DNA of 64,000 bases, from assembly GCF_014337155.1 (NCBI RefSeq), contig NZ_CP060632.1:808501-872500 (forward strand), read 5' to 3'. The translations under genes were made by a program, and so were the position numbers. Source of the stretch: Wujia chipingensis (GTDB taxonomy: Bacteria; Bacillota; Clostridia; Lachnospirales; Lachnospiraceae). Shown here in pieces: positions 35,006 through 43,967 of the stretch. The stretch's first letter is position 1, and every line of letters begins with the position of its first letter. The notes beneath the pieces are model-generated. The model was not told the DNA's origin. It saw only the letters and a program-made list of their open reading frames with translations, and did not search any database.

Positions 35006-35022
35006 AGGAATAGAGAAGATTC

Positions 35023-36453
35023 GTGAAGTTTCGTTATAAAGTTGTAATTATCAATATCATATTATTATCGCTTGGAATTGGAACCGTCGGATTCTTTATG
35101 ATCCGTCGGAATTTCCAGCTTGCGCTTGATGCACAGATCAAAACCTCGATCGAGGAAAACAATCTGCTGCAATCGACGATCGAGTATCGTTTGCTCGATA
35201 CGATCAATTCTTCCCCGTCAAATCTTGTGTATCAGATGAAGAATTTAAGTGCCGATGTCGTAGGTAAAATGGGCGGAAACAACAAAGGTGTCTATGTGTT
35301 CTACGATGGTGCGGAGGTTGTGCATTCTGCGGCAGACGACAATAAACTTTCCTGCCCGGAGGAGCTGTGGAGTACCGCAGTGATTGGGCAGAAGCAGTAC
35401 ATGATCACGAAGGAAGCCGGGCGGTATTATCTGTTTTCCTGTTCGACAAGTCTGGTTCAGGACAAAAAGATGAATATTATCAATGCGCGGGATATCACCG
35501 AGACATATCAGCTGGTGGAGAATGAACGGCGGTATTTTGTCCTGCTTTTAGGTATTGTCGTGCTTTGCTGTACGGTGGCAGTGTTTGTGATTACCTATCT
35601 TCTGACGAAGCCTTTGGAGACGCTGAACCGGGCGTCGAAGAAGTTTGGAGAGGGCGATTACGAGAGCCGCGTGCATCTGCGCAGTCACGATGAAGTAGGT
35701 ACACTGGCACAGACCTACAACCAGATGGCGGATGCAGTGTGTGAGCATATGGATGAACTGCAGGGAATGGTGACACGACAGGAACAGTTCGTGGCAGATT
35801 TCACGCATGAGGTCAAAACGCCGATGACAACGATCATCGGGTATGCGGACATGCTGCGTTCCAAGGAGATGAAAAGGGAGAATCAGGTGCTTGCGGCATC
35901 GTATATTTTCCATGAAGGAAAACGTCTTGAGGCAATGTCGATGAAGCTGTTTGATTTTATTTACACGAAACACAGAAAGATTGAGTTTCAACCGATCTCG
36001 GTTGTGAACTTCATGCAGGAGGTTACGGAGAGTGTGACGCCAATCCTGGCGCAGAAGAACCAGACGCTTGTCTGTACGACGGTGGAAGCGAGGATCGAGG
36101 GAGACAGCAATCTTTTGAAATCCGCATTTATCAATATTATAGACAACGCCAGAAAGGCGTCAGAGCAAGGAAGTGAGATTCGGTTCTTTGCGAAGCAGAC
36201 GGACGATGGCGTGCAGATTGGCGTGCAGGATTTTGGTGTTGGTATCAGTGAAGAACATTTACAAAGAATCTTCGATGAGTTTTATATGGTAGATAAATCG
36301 CGTTCACGGAAAGAAGGCGGTGCGGGACTTGGACTTTCGCTTGCGGCATCTATTGTGGAAAGCCATGGGGAGAAGCTGGAGATCGAAAGTACAGTTGGAG
36401 AAGGCACAACAATGTGGGTGGTATTTCATGAAAAAAATCTTACAGAACAATAA
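35023..36453 (+). CDS. Membrane sensor histidine kinase (system 1)
   Basis: A 476-residue kinase starting at GTG. Two membrane helices (about 7-27 and 170-192) flank an extracellular sensor of roughly 140 residues. HAMP follows (LTKPLETLNRASKKFGEGDY). The HisKA box is DFTHEVKTPMTTIIGYADML with the phospho-acceptor His. The ATPase domain has the N box FINIIDNARKAS, DFGVGIS and GGAGLGLSLAASIV. All catalytic motifs are intact. Its last 26 bases overlap the start of the third gene. The sensor domain is unlike named ones I know; a substrate of the linked exporter, such as an antimicrobial peptide, is a reasonable guess. Confidence 0.92.
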   Translation: MKFRYKVVIINIILLSLGIGTVGFFMIRRNFQLALDAQIKTSIEENNLLQSTIEYRLLDTINSSPSNLVYQMKNLSADVVGKMGGNNKGVYVFYDGAEVVHSAADDNKLSCPEELWSTAVIGQKQYMITKEAGRYYLFSCSTSLVQDKKMNIINARDITETYQLVENERRYFVLLLGIVVLCCTVAVFVITYLLTKPLETLNRASKKFGEGDYESRVHLRSHDEVGTLAQTYNQMADAVCEHMDELQGMVTRQEQFVADFTHEVKTPMTTIIGYADMLRSKEMKRENQVLAASYIFHEGKRLEAMSMKLFDFIYTKHRKIEFQPISVVNFMQEVTESVTPILAQKNQTLVCTTVEARIEGDSNLLKSAFINIIDNARKASEQGSEIRFFAKQTDDGVQIGVQDFGVGISEEHLQRIFDEFYMVDKSRSRKEGGAGLGLSLAASIVESHGEKLEIESTVGEGTTMWVVFHEKNLTEQ

Positions 36454-37252
36454 AATACGCGTCGGACTGTTATTTGTCTGTTGTGCGCTGATCGTCGTGC
36501 TAAGCATCGTAGCACCGAAATATCTGCTTGCACGGACGCTTACGGAACAGACGAATCACGTCGAGGTGGCACCGGAGGAATATTATCTGGAAGCGGGAAC
36601 GATGATGTCACGCAATACATCCTCAAATCTCTCGGCTGTCGATCGGATCAAGCTGATCTCCGGCACATGGGACAGTAACATGACAAAATGCGATATCACA
36701 GAGGGCTTTCTGGATGAAGTCGAAGCGGTGGAACTTGCGAAGAAGCAGTTGGATGTCTATTACAAGCAGGGTGTGTATCCGTATTCCGTGCAGATACAGT
36801 ATGACAATCTGTATTCATATTCGTCAGAACTTTACTGCTACATGGACACCAGCTTTGATACCTATGCGGCATATCTCTGGAAGATCACATTTACGAAGTA
36901 TGATAACAGCGTGGAGAATATCGTTTATATGACAGAGAGTGGGACAATCCTGCTTGCATGGACAAACAACACGAAGTTTGCGCAGACAACAACACTTCTG
37001 GACTTCTATGAAAATGTGCAGATACGGGATGTCCTTGGGGAAAATAAGCTGTACACGGCGAGTGCGATGAAGTATATGCCAGTTGCGTCTGTGACGATTC
37101 CTTACCCGGACGCAGAGGAGATAAAAGAAATTAAAAATGGAGCATTGATTACACTCCGGGTATCTGGCGACTTAGAGAACCTACAGGCATTGCAATATAC
37201 GACGGAGCATGGACAGGGAATCGTCCTGATGCCATTACAGAACAACAAATGA
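36428..37252 (+). CDS. Membrane-anchored extracellular protein, third partner of system 1
   Basis: A 274-residue protein with one N-terminal membrane helix (VGLLFVCCALIVVLSIVAPK) and an extracytoplasmic domain of about 245 residues containing two weakly similar alpha/beta halves (EAVELAKKQLDVYYKQGVYP, YLWKITFTKYDNSVENIVYM). It starts inside the kinase gene, 26 bp before the kinase stop, so expression is coupled. The second system has a gene of the same size, topology and position (61857). By analogy with YycH/YycI it may modulate the kinase, but I see no direct similarity. Function unknown. Confidence 0.75.
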   Translation: MKKILQNNKIRVGLLFVCCALIVVLSIVAPKYLLARTLTEQTNHVEVAPEEYYLEAGTMMSRNTSSNLSAVDRIKLISGTWDSNMTKCDITEGFLDEVEAVELAKKQLDVYYKQGVYPYSVQIQYDNLYSYSSELYCYMDTSFDTYAAYLWKITFTKYDNSVENIVYMTESGTILLAWTNNTKFAQTTTLLDFYENVQIRDVLGENKLYTASAMKYMPVASVTIPYPDAEEIKEIKNGALITLRVSGDLENLQALQYTTEHGQGIVLMPLQNNK

Positions 37253-37274
37253 TATATTTTCTCATATATAATTC

Positions 37275-37338
37275 TTGATTTTCAAAATAAGTTCCTGTAT
37301 GATGCATATAAGTTAGTTAAAACTAACTTATATGCATC
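37275..37338 (+). promoter_or_regulatory. Promoter with perfect 18-bp inverted repeat before DUF3793
   Basis: TTGATT (37275-37280), 17 bp, TATGAT (37298-37303). Overlapping the -10 and the start is a perfect inverted repeat: GATGCATATAAGTTAGTT (37301-37318), AA, AACTAACTTATATGCATC (37321-37338). It could act as an operator or as a 5' hairpin in the mRNA. The centre TTAGTT/AACTAA resembles sites of DtxR-type metal regulators, in line with a flavodoxin downstream. That link is inference. Confidence 0.7.
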
Positions 37339-37354
37339 AAGGTGAGGAAACGAT

Positions 37355-37942
37355 ATGCCAATACAGGAACTGGTTCAAATCAAACAATCAAACGATCTCG
37401 AAAAAAACACAGCCGTGATGATGGCGGTCAATTGTGCACCGGTGATCAAGGGAAGCAAGGCTTCGAATCTGATCACAGTGACAATGCAGGAGTTTTACAT
37501 GATCCGGAAGCTTGTGCGGGGAACCGGGATTTCTTATCATCTTCTAAAAATCAAAGCGAATAAATTCATGTTATTTTTGTATCGGAGAGAAGCACTCAAA
37601 CGCTACATTCTATCTGAGAAGGTACAGAAATTTCTGCGTGGTTATGGCTATCCGGCAGATGATTTTTCTGCGATGCTGCATAGACTGTTTTCGCGTGTGG
37701 AACAGTATAGCAGAGGAGAGATTGCATATCCACATGAGATGGGAGCTTTCCTGGAGTATCCGATCGAGGACATCTTAGGATTTATGGAGAATGATGGAGA
37801 GAATTTTTCCTTTTACGGATATTGGAAGGTTTATCACAATGAGCAGGAGATGACACAGTTGTTTCAGCGTTTTGACGAGGAACGGGAGCATGTGCTGCAG
37901 GAGATTCTGGAGGGTAAGACAATCCGGGAGATCGCAGTCTGA
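37355..37942 (+). CDS. DUF3793 family protein
   Basis: A 195-residue soluble protein of the DUF3793 type. Landmarks are NCAPVIKGSKASNLITV, LFLYRREALKRYI, FLRGYGYP, YPHEMGAFLEYPIEDILGFM and FYGYWKVYHN. Family members are often next to flavodoxin genes in clostridia, as here. The function is unknown. GGTGAGGAAA precedes the ATG. It is the first gene after the inverted-repeat promoter and is 50 bp from flavodoxin. Confidence 0.85.
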   Translation: MPIQELVQIKQSNDLEKNTAVMMAVNCAPVIKGSKASNLITVTMQEFYMIRKLVRGTGISYHLLKIKANKFMLFLYRREALKRYILSEKVQKFLRGYGYPADDFSAMLHRLFSRVEQYSRGEIAYPHEMGAFLEYPIEDILGFMENDGENFSFYGYWKVYHNEQEMTQLFQRFDEEREHVLQEILEGKTIREIAV

Positions 37943-37992
37943 GCTGTGACTTGCAAAACGCCAAATATATAACAAAAAGAAAGGGATAAGTT

Positions 37993-38424
37993 ATGAGCAA
38001 AGTAAGTATTGTATATTGGAGCGGAACAGGAAATACAGCCATGATGGCAGGCAGTATCGCAGACGGTGTAGCAGCCGCAGGCGGTGAGGCAGAGCTGATC
38101 ACGGTAGATGAGGCAAGTGTTGATGCATTGAAGGATGCATCCGTGATTGCACTTGGCTGCCCATCTATGGGTGCAGAGCAGCTCGAAGAGACACAGATGG
38201 AGCCATTTATGTGTGAGCTTGATGGCGTGATCGCTGGAAAGCAGATTGCACTGTTTGGCTCTTACGGCTGGGGAAATCAGGAGTGGATGCGTGACTGGGA
38301 GGATCGTATCGTTGCAGATGGCGCAACTGTTGTAAATGGCGAGGGTATCGCAGTAAACGGAACACCTGGTCCGGACGCAGAGGATGAACTGAAGGCACTT
38401 GGTCAGACACTCGCAAGTCTGTAA
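37993..38424 (+). CDS. Short-chain flavodoxin
   Basis: A 143-residue flavodoxin. The FMN phosphate loop is YWSGTGNTAMMA (about 8-19); the isoalloxazine loops are around ALGCPSMGAEQLEE and FGSYGWGNQEWM. It carries one electron at low potential and commonly replaces ferredoxin in iron shortage. It shares the DUF3793 promoter, whose operator-like repeat may sense metal. AGAAAGGG precedes the ATG. Confidence 0.93.
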   Translation: MSKVSIVYWSGTGNTAMMAGSIADGVAAAGGEAELITVDEASVDALKDASVIALGCPSMGAEQLEETQMEPFMCELDGVIAGKQIALFGSYGWGNQEWMRDWEDRIVADGATVVNGEGIAVNGTPGPDAEDELKALGQTLASL

Positions 38425-38456
38425 TAATTGCGATTATTTAATATTTATCTGGAATA

Positions 38457-38488
38457 GATACAAATTTGATACATTCCTATGCTACACT
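38457..38488 (+). promoter_or_regulatory. Response-regulator-type direct-repeat promoter of the lipoprotein pair
   Basis: GATACAAATTT (38457-38467) and GATACATTCCT (38468-38478), then TACACT (38483-38488) starting 15 bp after the second repeat. The first 16 bases of the pair differ from the export-operon promoter at one position, and the spacing to the -10 is identical. Confidence 0.7.
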
Positions 38489-38522
38489 GAAACCATCAAA
38501 TCAGAAGGGGGAGGAATCCGAG

Positions 38523-39989
38523 ATGAAACGATGGATAAAAGTGCTATGCATAGGAATGTTTTTTTCGCTATTGACAGGATGCGGAAAAGGCAGAGGTGAT
38601 GTTGCCTCAGATTATCAGAAAAATGCTGAGGGAGGTACATTTGAGGCGGGAGAGCCATCGAATATCAGCTATCAGGTTGCCGGAAATAACAATGTGACAT
38701 TTACGGTCGATGCTGATGTGACAGGAGGCGAGCGGCTCTCTGGCAGCCGGTGCTATGGAGTAAAAACACAGGTGTTTGATGATTCCTATGTGGAATCTAA
38801 GGTATATCCGGTGTTTGATGAGGGAACGGCACAGTCAGTAAAACCATATATGGTATGTACGGATCAGGAGATGGATGACCGAAGAGATGCTCTTTGGGCA
38901 GAGATAGACAAGGCAGTTGAACAATCGGCGTCTCAGACGGATGCCATCTCTGAGATCTGGAAGGATGGATTTTTTGCAGATATGAGTGAGTTGAACTGCA
39001 CTACCGATACGAAGGGACAGGCGCTACATACAACCTTGACAGGAGAAGAAAAAGTGGATCCGAGAATACCGGTCACAGCAGACAACCAGAAAACGTATAG
39101 CTATGTCGATGCAGAAGGTAAGAATATCAGCCGGGCAAGAGTGGATGGTGAAATTGATGGCCTGCCGTATGTATATGAAACGTATTATCAGGAGGCTTCA
39201 GACAGTGTAGAAAATGTAAACTGGGTTACCTTATATATGCGGTACGACAGATATCGGAAGCAGATTCTTGCGCGGCCGAAGGAGAACGGGGATGAAGTTC
39301 CGGATCTGGATGAGACGGATGCACAGGCGTTGGCAGATGCATTTTTACAGAAGCTTGGATATGGAGACTTTGTGTGTTGTGGAACGGAGATTGGTGCTTA
39401 CAGGGAAAGGGAGGAAGATCCGTATGCGATGGGAACTAATCTGATCGATCGTTGGTATTGCTTTTCTTATAGCCGGAAGATGGATGGGATTGCGACAGCG
39501 GTTACAGCAGGTGTTAATGATTTACGGTTTGGCGTATCGGGGGAGCTGACAGCTCCGCAGGAGACCATCGATGTTACGGTGGATGCACAGGGCGTTGCAA
39601 CTGTGAAGATACAGGCAAATCAATATGAATTAGAGGAAGAAGGAACCGGTATTACGTCTTATCTTACCTTTGAGCAGGTGGATGCAGCCGCTCAGAAATA
39701 CATGAGTGAATATAAACAACCGGATTATATCACGAAGAATGTACCACAGGCAGTCTCTGTAACACATGTAAAGCTAAATTATGCTTATGTGCGTTATACA
39801 GATGGAAACTACAATATGATCCCCGTGTGGGCATATTATGGATATCAGTTTGAACAAAATCCATATCAAGAAAGATACAGTGGAGATGCTTCACCGCGGG
39901 AATGTTTCCTGTTTGGAGTCAGTGCGGTGGATGGACAGATTATCGAGGGCGTGTATTCCAAGGTTGTAGATAATCCATTTGATTTATAG
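38523..39989 (+). CDS. Surface lipoprotein, first of a paralogous pair
   Basis: A 488-residue lipoprotein: signal MKRWIKVLCIGMFFSLLTG with lipobox LLTGC. It is acidic and rich in Tyr, Asp and Val. Blocks shared with the following gene include TFTVDADVTGG, SHCYG/SRCYG, RVDGEIDGLPYVY, EQVDAAAQKYM and LFGVSAVDGQIIEG. The fold and role are unknown; it may belong to the DUF6034-like lipoproteins of Lachnospiraceae, but this is from memory. GGGGGAGG precedes the ATG at 38523; an upstream in-frame ATG at 38466 lies in the promoter. It is driven by the direct-repeat promoter just upstream. Confidence 0.8.
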   Translation: MKRWIKVLCIGMFFSLLTGCGKGRGDVASDYQKNAEGGTFEAGEPSNISYQVAGNNNVTFTVDADVTGGERLSGSRCYGVKTQVFDDSYVESKVYPVFDEGTAQSVKPYMVCTDQEMDDRRDALWAEIDKAVEQSASQTDAISEIWKDGFFADMSELNCTTDTKGQALHTTLTGEEKVDPRIPVTADNQKTYSYVDAEGKNISRARVDGEIDGLPYVYETYYQEASDSVENVNWVTLYMRYDRYRKQILARPKENGDEVPDLDETDAQALADAFLQKLGYGDFVCCGTEIGAYREREEDPYAMGTNLIDRWYCFSYSRKMDGIATAVTAGVNDLRFGVSGELTAPQETIDVTVDAQGVATVKIQANQYELEEEGTGITSYLTFEQVDAAAQKYMSEYKQPDYITKNVPQAVSVTHVKLNYAYVRYTDGNYNMIPVWAYYGYQFEQNPYQERYSGDASPRECFLFGVSAVDGQIIEGVYSKVVDNPFDL

Positions 39990-40007
39990 AAAGGGGAGGA
40001 TAGTATC

Positions 40008-41402
40008 ATGAGACGATGGAATAAAGTGATCTTCTTAGGGGTAACATGTCTGGCGCTTGCCGGCTGCGGAAAAGACCGGGGCGATGAACTGGCGAAGGAC
40101 TACCAGAAGAACGACGAGCTGGCGAGTGATACATCTGCAGATGCAGATATTACAGGACATCTGACCTATGAGCTTATCAGTGATTCCGGAATCACATTCA
40201 CGGTGGATGCCGATGCGACAGGCGGAGGAAAGCTTGCAGAAAGTCACTGCTATGGGGCAAAACCTGTGGAAGTGGATGAGGCATATCTAAAGGAGCATGT
40301 CTATACAATATTTGACGAGGGGACTTTGCAGCAGGTCAAACCGTATGAGGTGTGCAGTCAGCAGGAGCTTGCAAACAGACAGAATCAATTACTTCAAAGA
40401 CAGCAGGAATTACAGTTACAGACAGATACGGAGAACAGTTCCGTTCATGCAATATGGGAAAATGGTATTCAGTCGGATTTGGAAACGGAGGACTGGCTTG
40501 CAGATCAACGGGATGAGTCAATGGTCACAGAGGAAACAGGAAAGGCTATTTATACATATGAGATTGCAGATGGAATCACGACGAGTCTTGCTCGCGTGGA
40601 TGGTGAAATCGATGAGATCCCGTATGTATATACATGTGCATATTATGACTCGAATGCATATCCTTATTCCCGCATGCGTTACATGCGGTATGATATGTAT
40701 TCGTATGAAGCGAAAATTACAGTGCGGCCGAAAACAGAGGAAGATGCCGTGGAGGGGCTGGATATAAGAGAGGCGGAGGCAAAGGCCGATGAGTTTCTTG
40801 CAAAACTTGGATATGACGATTTCACATGCTTTGAAACCGGTATTGGAGCAAAACTCGTTGCAAATGAAGATGCCGCATCTATGAATCCGAGTACGTTGAA
40901 CGATTGTGCGTACTGCTTTAGTTACACTCGTACGAGGGATGGAATTCCGGTAGCTGGGACACCCGGTGCATATAATTTTACATTTGGAATTGCCAATCAA
41001 CTGCCGGCTTCGGAAGAGGTGATCACGGTTGCGGTAGATGTTGACGGCGTGGCTGTGGCAGATATACAGTCAGCGCCATATGACGTGGAAGAGACCGGAA
41101 TCGGAATTGAAAGTGTTCTTACCCTGGAACAGGTGGATGCAGCGGCGCAGAACTATATGCAGAAATTTGAAAAGACGAATGCCTATGCAGATGTCCATAA
41201 GATAATGATAGACCGGGTGGAGCTAAATTATGTCTATGTGTGTTATACGGATGGAAAATGTAATGTGATTCCGATATGGGCGTATTATGGATCTACGAGA
41301 GAAGGGGGAAAAGAGCGATATCTGTTTGGAGTCAGTGCCGTGGACGGTCAGATCGTGGAAGGGCAGTATATGTATTATTTAGATCTTACATTCACAGTAT
41401 AA
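40008..41402 (+). CDS. Surface lipoprotein, second of a paralogous pair
   Basis: A 464-residue lipoprotein with signal and lipobox (VTCLALAGC), 18 bp after its paralogue. The two align along their whole length (for example FTVDADATGG, RVDGEIDEIPYVYT, TLEQVDAAAQNYM, RYLFGVSAVDGQIVEG), so they arose by tandem duplication and have since diverged. They are probably one transcript ending at the terminator at 41458. Being under a response-regulator-type promoter suggests roles in envelope stress or in the same export pathway. No catalytic motif is recognised. Confidence 0.8.
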   Translation: MRRWNKVIFLGVTCLALAGCGKDRGDELAKDYQKNDELASDTSADADITGHLTYELISDSGITFTVDADATGGGKLAESHCYGAKPVEVDEAYLKEHVYTIFDEGTLQQVKPYEVCSQQELANRQNQLLQRQQELQLQTDTENSSVHAIWENGIQSDLETEDWLADQRDESMVTEETGKAIYTYEIADGITTSLARVDGEIDEIPYVYTCAYYDSNAYPYSRMRYMRYDMYSYEAKITVRPKTEEDAVEGLDIREAEAKADEFLAKLGYDDFTCFETGIGAKLVANEDAASMNPSTLNDCAYCFSYTRTRDGIPVAGTPGAYNFTFGIANQLPASEEVITVAVDVDGVAVADIQSAPYDVEETGIGIESVLTLEQVDAAAQNYMQKFEKTNAYADVHKIMIDRVELNYVYVCYTDGKCNVIPIWAYYGSTREGGKERYLFGVSAVDGQIVEGQYMYYLDLTFTV

Positions 41403-41457
41403 TGAAGCCGGCTGTTTATTTATTTGACGGATAAATAGACGATATCGAGATTCTATT

Positions 41458-41486
41458 GGAGAGTGCGTTGCACTCTCCTTTTTTTT
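41458..41486 (+). terminator. Terminator after the lipoprotein pair
   Basis: GGAGAGTGC (41458-41466) pairs with GCACTCTCC (41470-41478) around GTT, followed by eight T residues. Confidence 0.95.
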
Positions 41487-41564
41487 ATGGTAAAATTTCA
41501 GTGGTTTAGTTTGGAAAAACGAGTAAAATATAAAATAAACGAAAAAAAGATGGAAGGTGAGCAT

Positions 41565-42428
41565 ATGCGTCTTCATTTTACGAAGATGGAAGGGCTTGGC
41601 AATGACTATGTCTATGTCAATTGTTTCAAGGAAAAAGTAGAGCATCCGTCGGAGCTTGCAGTGCGGGTATCAGACCGGCATTTCGGAATTGGCTCAGATG
41701 GACTGATCCTGATCAAGCCGTCGGAGGTGGCGGATTTCAAGATGGATATGTACAATGCGGACGGCACGCAGAGTGAGATGTGTGGAAACGGCATCCGCTG
41801 CGTCGGAAAGTATGTGTATGATTATGGGCTGACGGATAAAACTTCCGTGTCCATCGAGACGCTGGCAGGTATTAAATATCTGGAGTTTACATTTGGCGAT
41901 GAGGAGAAAAACGGACGGAAGACAGTAGAACTTGTGCGTGTCAATATGGGAGCCCCGATTCTTGCACCAGAGGACGTACCAGTGGATCTGCCGGATGCAG
42001 GGGATATCGTGCAGGATTATCCAATCATGGTAGCGGGAAAAGAATACCGCATTACCTGCGTATCCATGGGTAACCCACATTGTGTGAGCTTCGTGGACGA
42101 CGTCGACAACTTCCCGTTGGAGGAAGTAGGACCGCTGTTCGAGAACAATCCAATCTTTCCGCGTCGTGTCAATGCAGAGTTTGTCGAGCTAGTCAGCCCG
42201 ACGTATGCGAAGATGCGTGTATGGGAGCGTGGAACCGGCGAGACACTTGCCTGTGGAACCGGTACCTGTGCGACTGCCGTTGCCTGCATCTTAAATGGCA
42301 AGACAGAAGATGAAGTGACAGTGAAGCTGCTTGGCGGCGAGCTTATCATCCGCTGGGACCGCGACGCGAATATCATCTACATGACAGGCCCTGCCAAGGT
42401 CGTCTTCGACGGAGAAATTGAAGTATAG
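41565..42428 (+). CDS. dapF: Diaminopimelate epimerase
   Basis: A 287-residue DapF. It converts LL- to meso-diaminopimelate for lysine and peptidoglycan. The two catalytic cysteines are in EMCGNGIRCVGKY and LACGTGTCATAVA. FTKMEGLGNDYVYV is the normal N-terminus. GGAAGGTGAG precedes the ATG at 41565; the longer frame from 41463 overlaps terminator sequence and is rejected. dapL follows after a structured RNA. Confidence 0.96.
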   Translation: MRLHFTKMEGLGNDYVYVNCFKEKVEHPSELAVRVSDRHFGIGSDGLILIKPSEVADFKMDMYNADGTQSEMCGNGIRCVGKYVYDYGLTDKTSVSIETLAGIKYLEFTFGDEEKNGRKTVELVRVNMGAPILAPEDVPVDLPDAGDIVQDYPIMVAGKEYRITCVSMGNPHCVSFVDDVDNFPLEEVGPLFENNPIFPRRVNAEFVELVSPTYAKMRVWERGTGETLACGTGTCATAVACILNGKTEDEVTVKLLGGELIIRWDRDANIIYMTGPAKVVFDGEIEV

Positions 42429-42472
42429 GGATTATAATCCAGACAAGGCAGAGTTTACGAAAACATATATTT

Positions 42473-42500
42473 TGTTTGCAAAATCGCATAGAATATAATG
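42473..42500 (+). promoter_or_regulatory. Promoter upstream of family 1 RNA and dapL
   Basis: TTGTTT (42473-42478), 16 bp, TATAAT (42495-42500). Transcription would start near 42507, about 35 bases before the structured RNA and 230 before dapL. Confidence 0.6.
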
Positions 42501-42541
42501 GAGACGGATTAAAAATTTAAAATATTATATTAGAGAAAATG

Positions 42542-42702
42542 TTAATAGAGGTGACCGGATTATACAATTCTCAAGCAGACCATTGAAACACGCTGGTACT
42601 TAATGAGTGCCAGCTTGCCTGGCACGAGTTTAGTACCACTGCGTGTTGAACTGAGCGAGAGCGCGTCTGCGGAGAATTGTATAATCCGGGCAACTCGTAT
42701 AA
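42542..42702 (+). ncRNA. Structured RNA, family 1, copy B (before dapL)
   Basis: CCGGATTATACAATTCTC pairs exactly with GAGAATTGTATAATCCGG, 18 bp, extended outward through GAGGTG/CAACTC. Inside, AACACGC (42587-42593) pairs with GCGTGTT (42641-42647), GGTACT with AGTACC, and GTGCCAG (42607-42613) with CTGGCAC (42619-42625). The unpaired parts (AAGCAGACC, TTAATGAG, CGAGTTTAGTACCACT, GAGCGAG, GCGCGTCTGCG) match copy A at 7716 closely while helices differ by compensating changes. Copy A has an extra arm that copy B lacks. An in-frame upstream start for dapL at 42603 lies inside it and is rejected. Confidence 0.75.
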
Positions 42703-42737
42703 GAATATGTATATTGTACAATTTAGGAGGAAAAGAC

Positions 42738-43955
42738 ATGTTTAAAGTAAACGACAACTATTTGAAACTTCCGGGAAGTTACCTCTTCTCAACCATCGGC
42801 AAGAAAGTACGTGCGTATCAGGAGGCAAATCCTGACAAGGAGATCATCCGTCTTGGTATTGGCGATGTAACCCAGCCACTCGCACCGGCAATCATCGACC
42901 GTCTGCATGAGGCAGTATCCGAGATGGGCGTGCAGGAGACATTTAAAGGCTATGCACCTGACCTTGGTTATGAGTTTTTGCGTAGTGCGATCGTAAAGAA
43001 TGATTACAATGCACGCGGTGTTGACATCGCAATCGACGAAGTATTTGTCAGTGACGGTGCAAAATGTGATTCCGGAAATATTCAGGAGATCTTTTCCCTT
43101 GACAATAAGATCGCTGTCTGCGATCCTGTATATCCGGTTTATGTAGATTCGAATGTTATGGCAGGAAGAACCGGAACGTATGATGCAACAACCGGTCTTT
43201 GGAGCGATGTGATCTACATGCCATGTAAGGAAGAAAATGGATTCGCACCAGAACTTCCAGAGGAGACACCGGATATCATCTATCTGTGTTTCCCGAACAA
43301 CCCGACCGGTGCAACGATCACGAAGGATCAGTTGCAGAAATGGGTAGATTACGCAAACGAAAAGCATGCAGTGATCATCTACGATGCTGCATATGAGGCA
43401 TATATCAGTGAGCCGGATGTACCACATACCATCTATGAGTGTGACGGTGCAAAGACTTGTGCAATCGAGCTTCGAAGCTTCTCGAAGAATGCCGGATTTA
43501 CCGGAACAAGACTTGGATTTACAGTGATTCCAAAGGAGTTAAAATCCGCAGATGGTGTTGCCCTGAATCCACTTTGGGCAAGACGCCATGGAACAAAATA
43601 CAACGGTGCTCCGTATATTGTGCAGGCAGCCGGTGAAGCTGTGTATTCTGAGGCAGGAAAGAAGCAGACTGGCGAGCAGATCGCATACTATATGAAGAAT
43701 GCAAAGTATATCTTTGATGGATTGAAGAGTGCCGGATATTCGGTATCCGGTGGTGTGAACGCACCATATATCTGGCTGAAGACACCGGATGGCATGAGCT
43801 CATGGGAGTTCTTTGATTATCTGTTAGAGAAGGCAAATGTCGTTGGTACACCGGGTTCTGGATTCGGACCAAGCGGCGAAGGATATTTCCGTCTGACTGC
43901 ATTTGGAACCTATGAGAATACAGTCAAGGCAATTGACCGGCTGAAGGCGCTGTAA
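42738..43955 (+). CDS. dapL: LL-diaminopimelate aminotransferase
   Basis: A 405-residue class I/II PLP aminotransferase. DapL makes LL-diaminopimelate directly from tetrahydrodipicolinate, bypassing acyl-blocked steps; DapF next door then makes the meso form. [20 protein letters not shown] and [16 protein letters not shown] are typical of Dap[12 protein letters not shown] and the PLP lysine in [18 protein letters not shown] are present. TTAGGAGG precedes the ATG. The structured RNA upstream may control it. Confidence 0.96.
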   Translation: MFKVNDNYLKLPGSYLFSTIGKKVRAYQEANPDKEIIRLGIGDVTQPLAPAIIDRLHEAVSEMGVQETFKGYAPDLGYEFLRSAIVKNDYNARGVDIAIDEVFVSDGAKCDSGNIQEIFSLDNKIAVCDPVYPVYVDSNVMAGRTGTYDATTGLWSDVIYMPCKEENGFAPELPEETPDIIYLCFPNNPTGATITKDQLQKWVDYANEKHAVIIYDAAYEAYISEPDVPHTIYECDGAKTCAIELRSFSKNAGFTGTRLGFTVIPKELKSADGVALNPLWARRHGTKYNGAPYIVQAAGEAVYSEAGKKQTGEQIAYYMKNAKYIFDGLKSAGYSVSGGVNAPYIWLKTPDGMSSWEFFDYLLEKANVVGTPGSGFGPSGEGYFRLTAFGTYENTVKAIDRLKAL

Positions 43956-43967
43956 CAGGTTGTTGGT

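Noticed and set aside
42603..42737. 45-residue N-terminal extension of DapL
   Set aside because: It lies inside the family 1 structured RNA; DapL proteins begin at the MFKVN start, which has a strong ribosome binding site.
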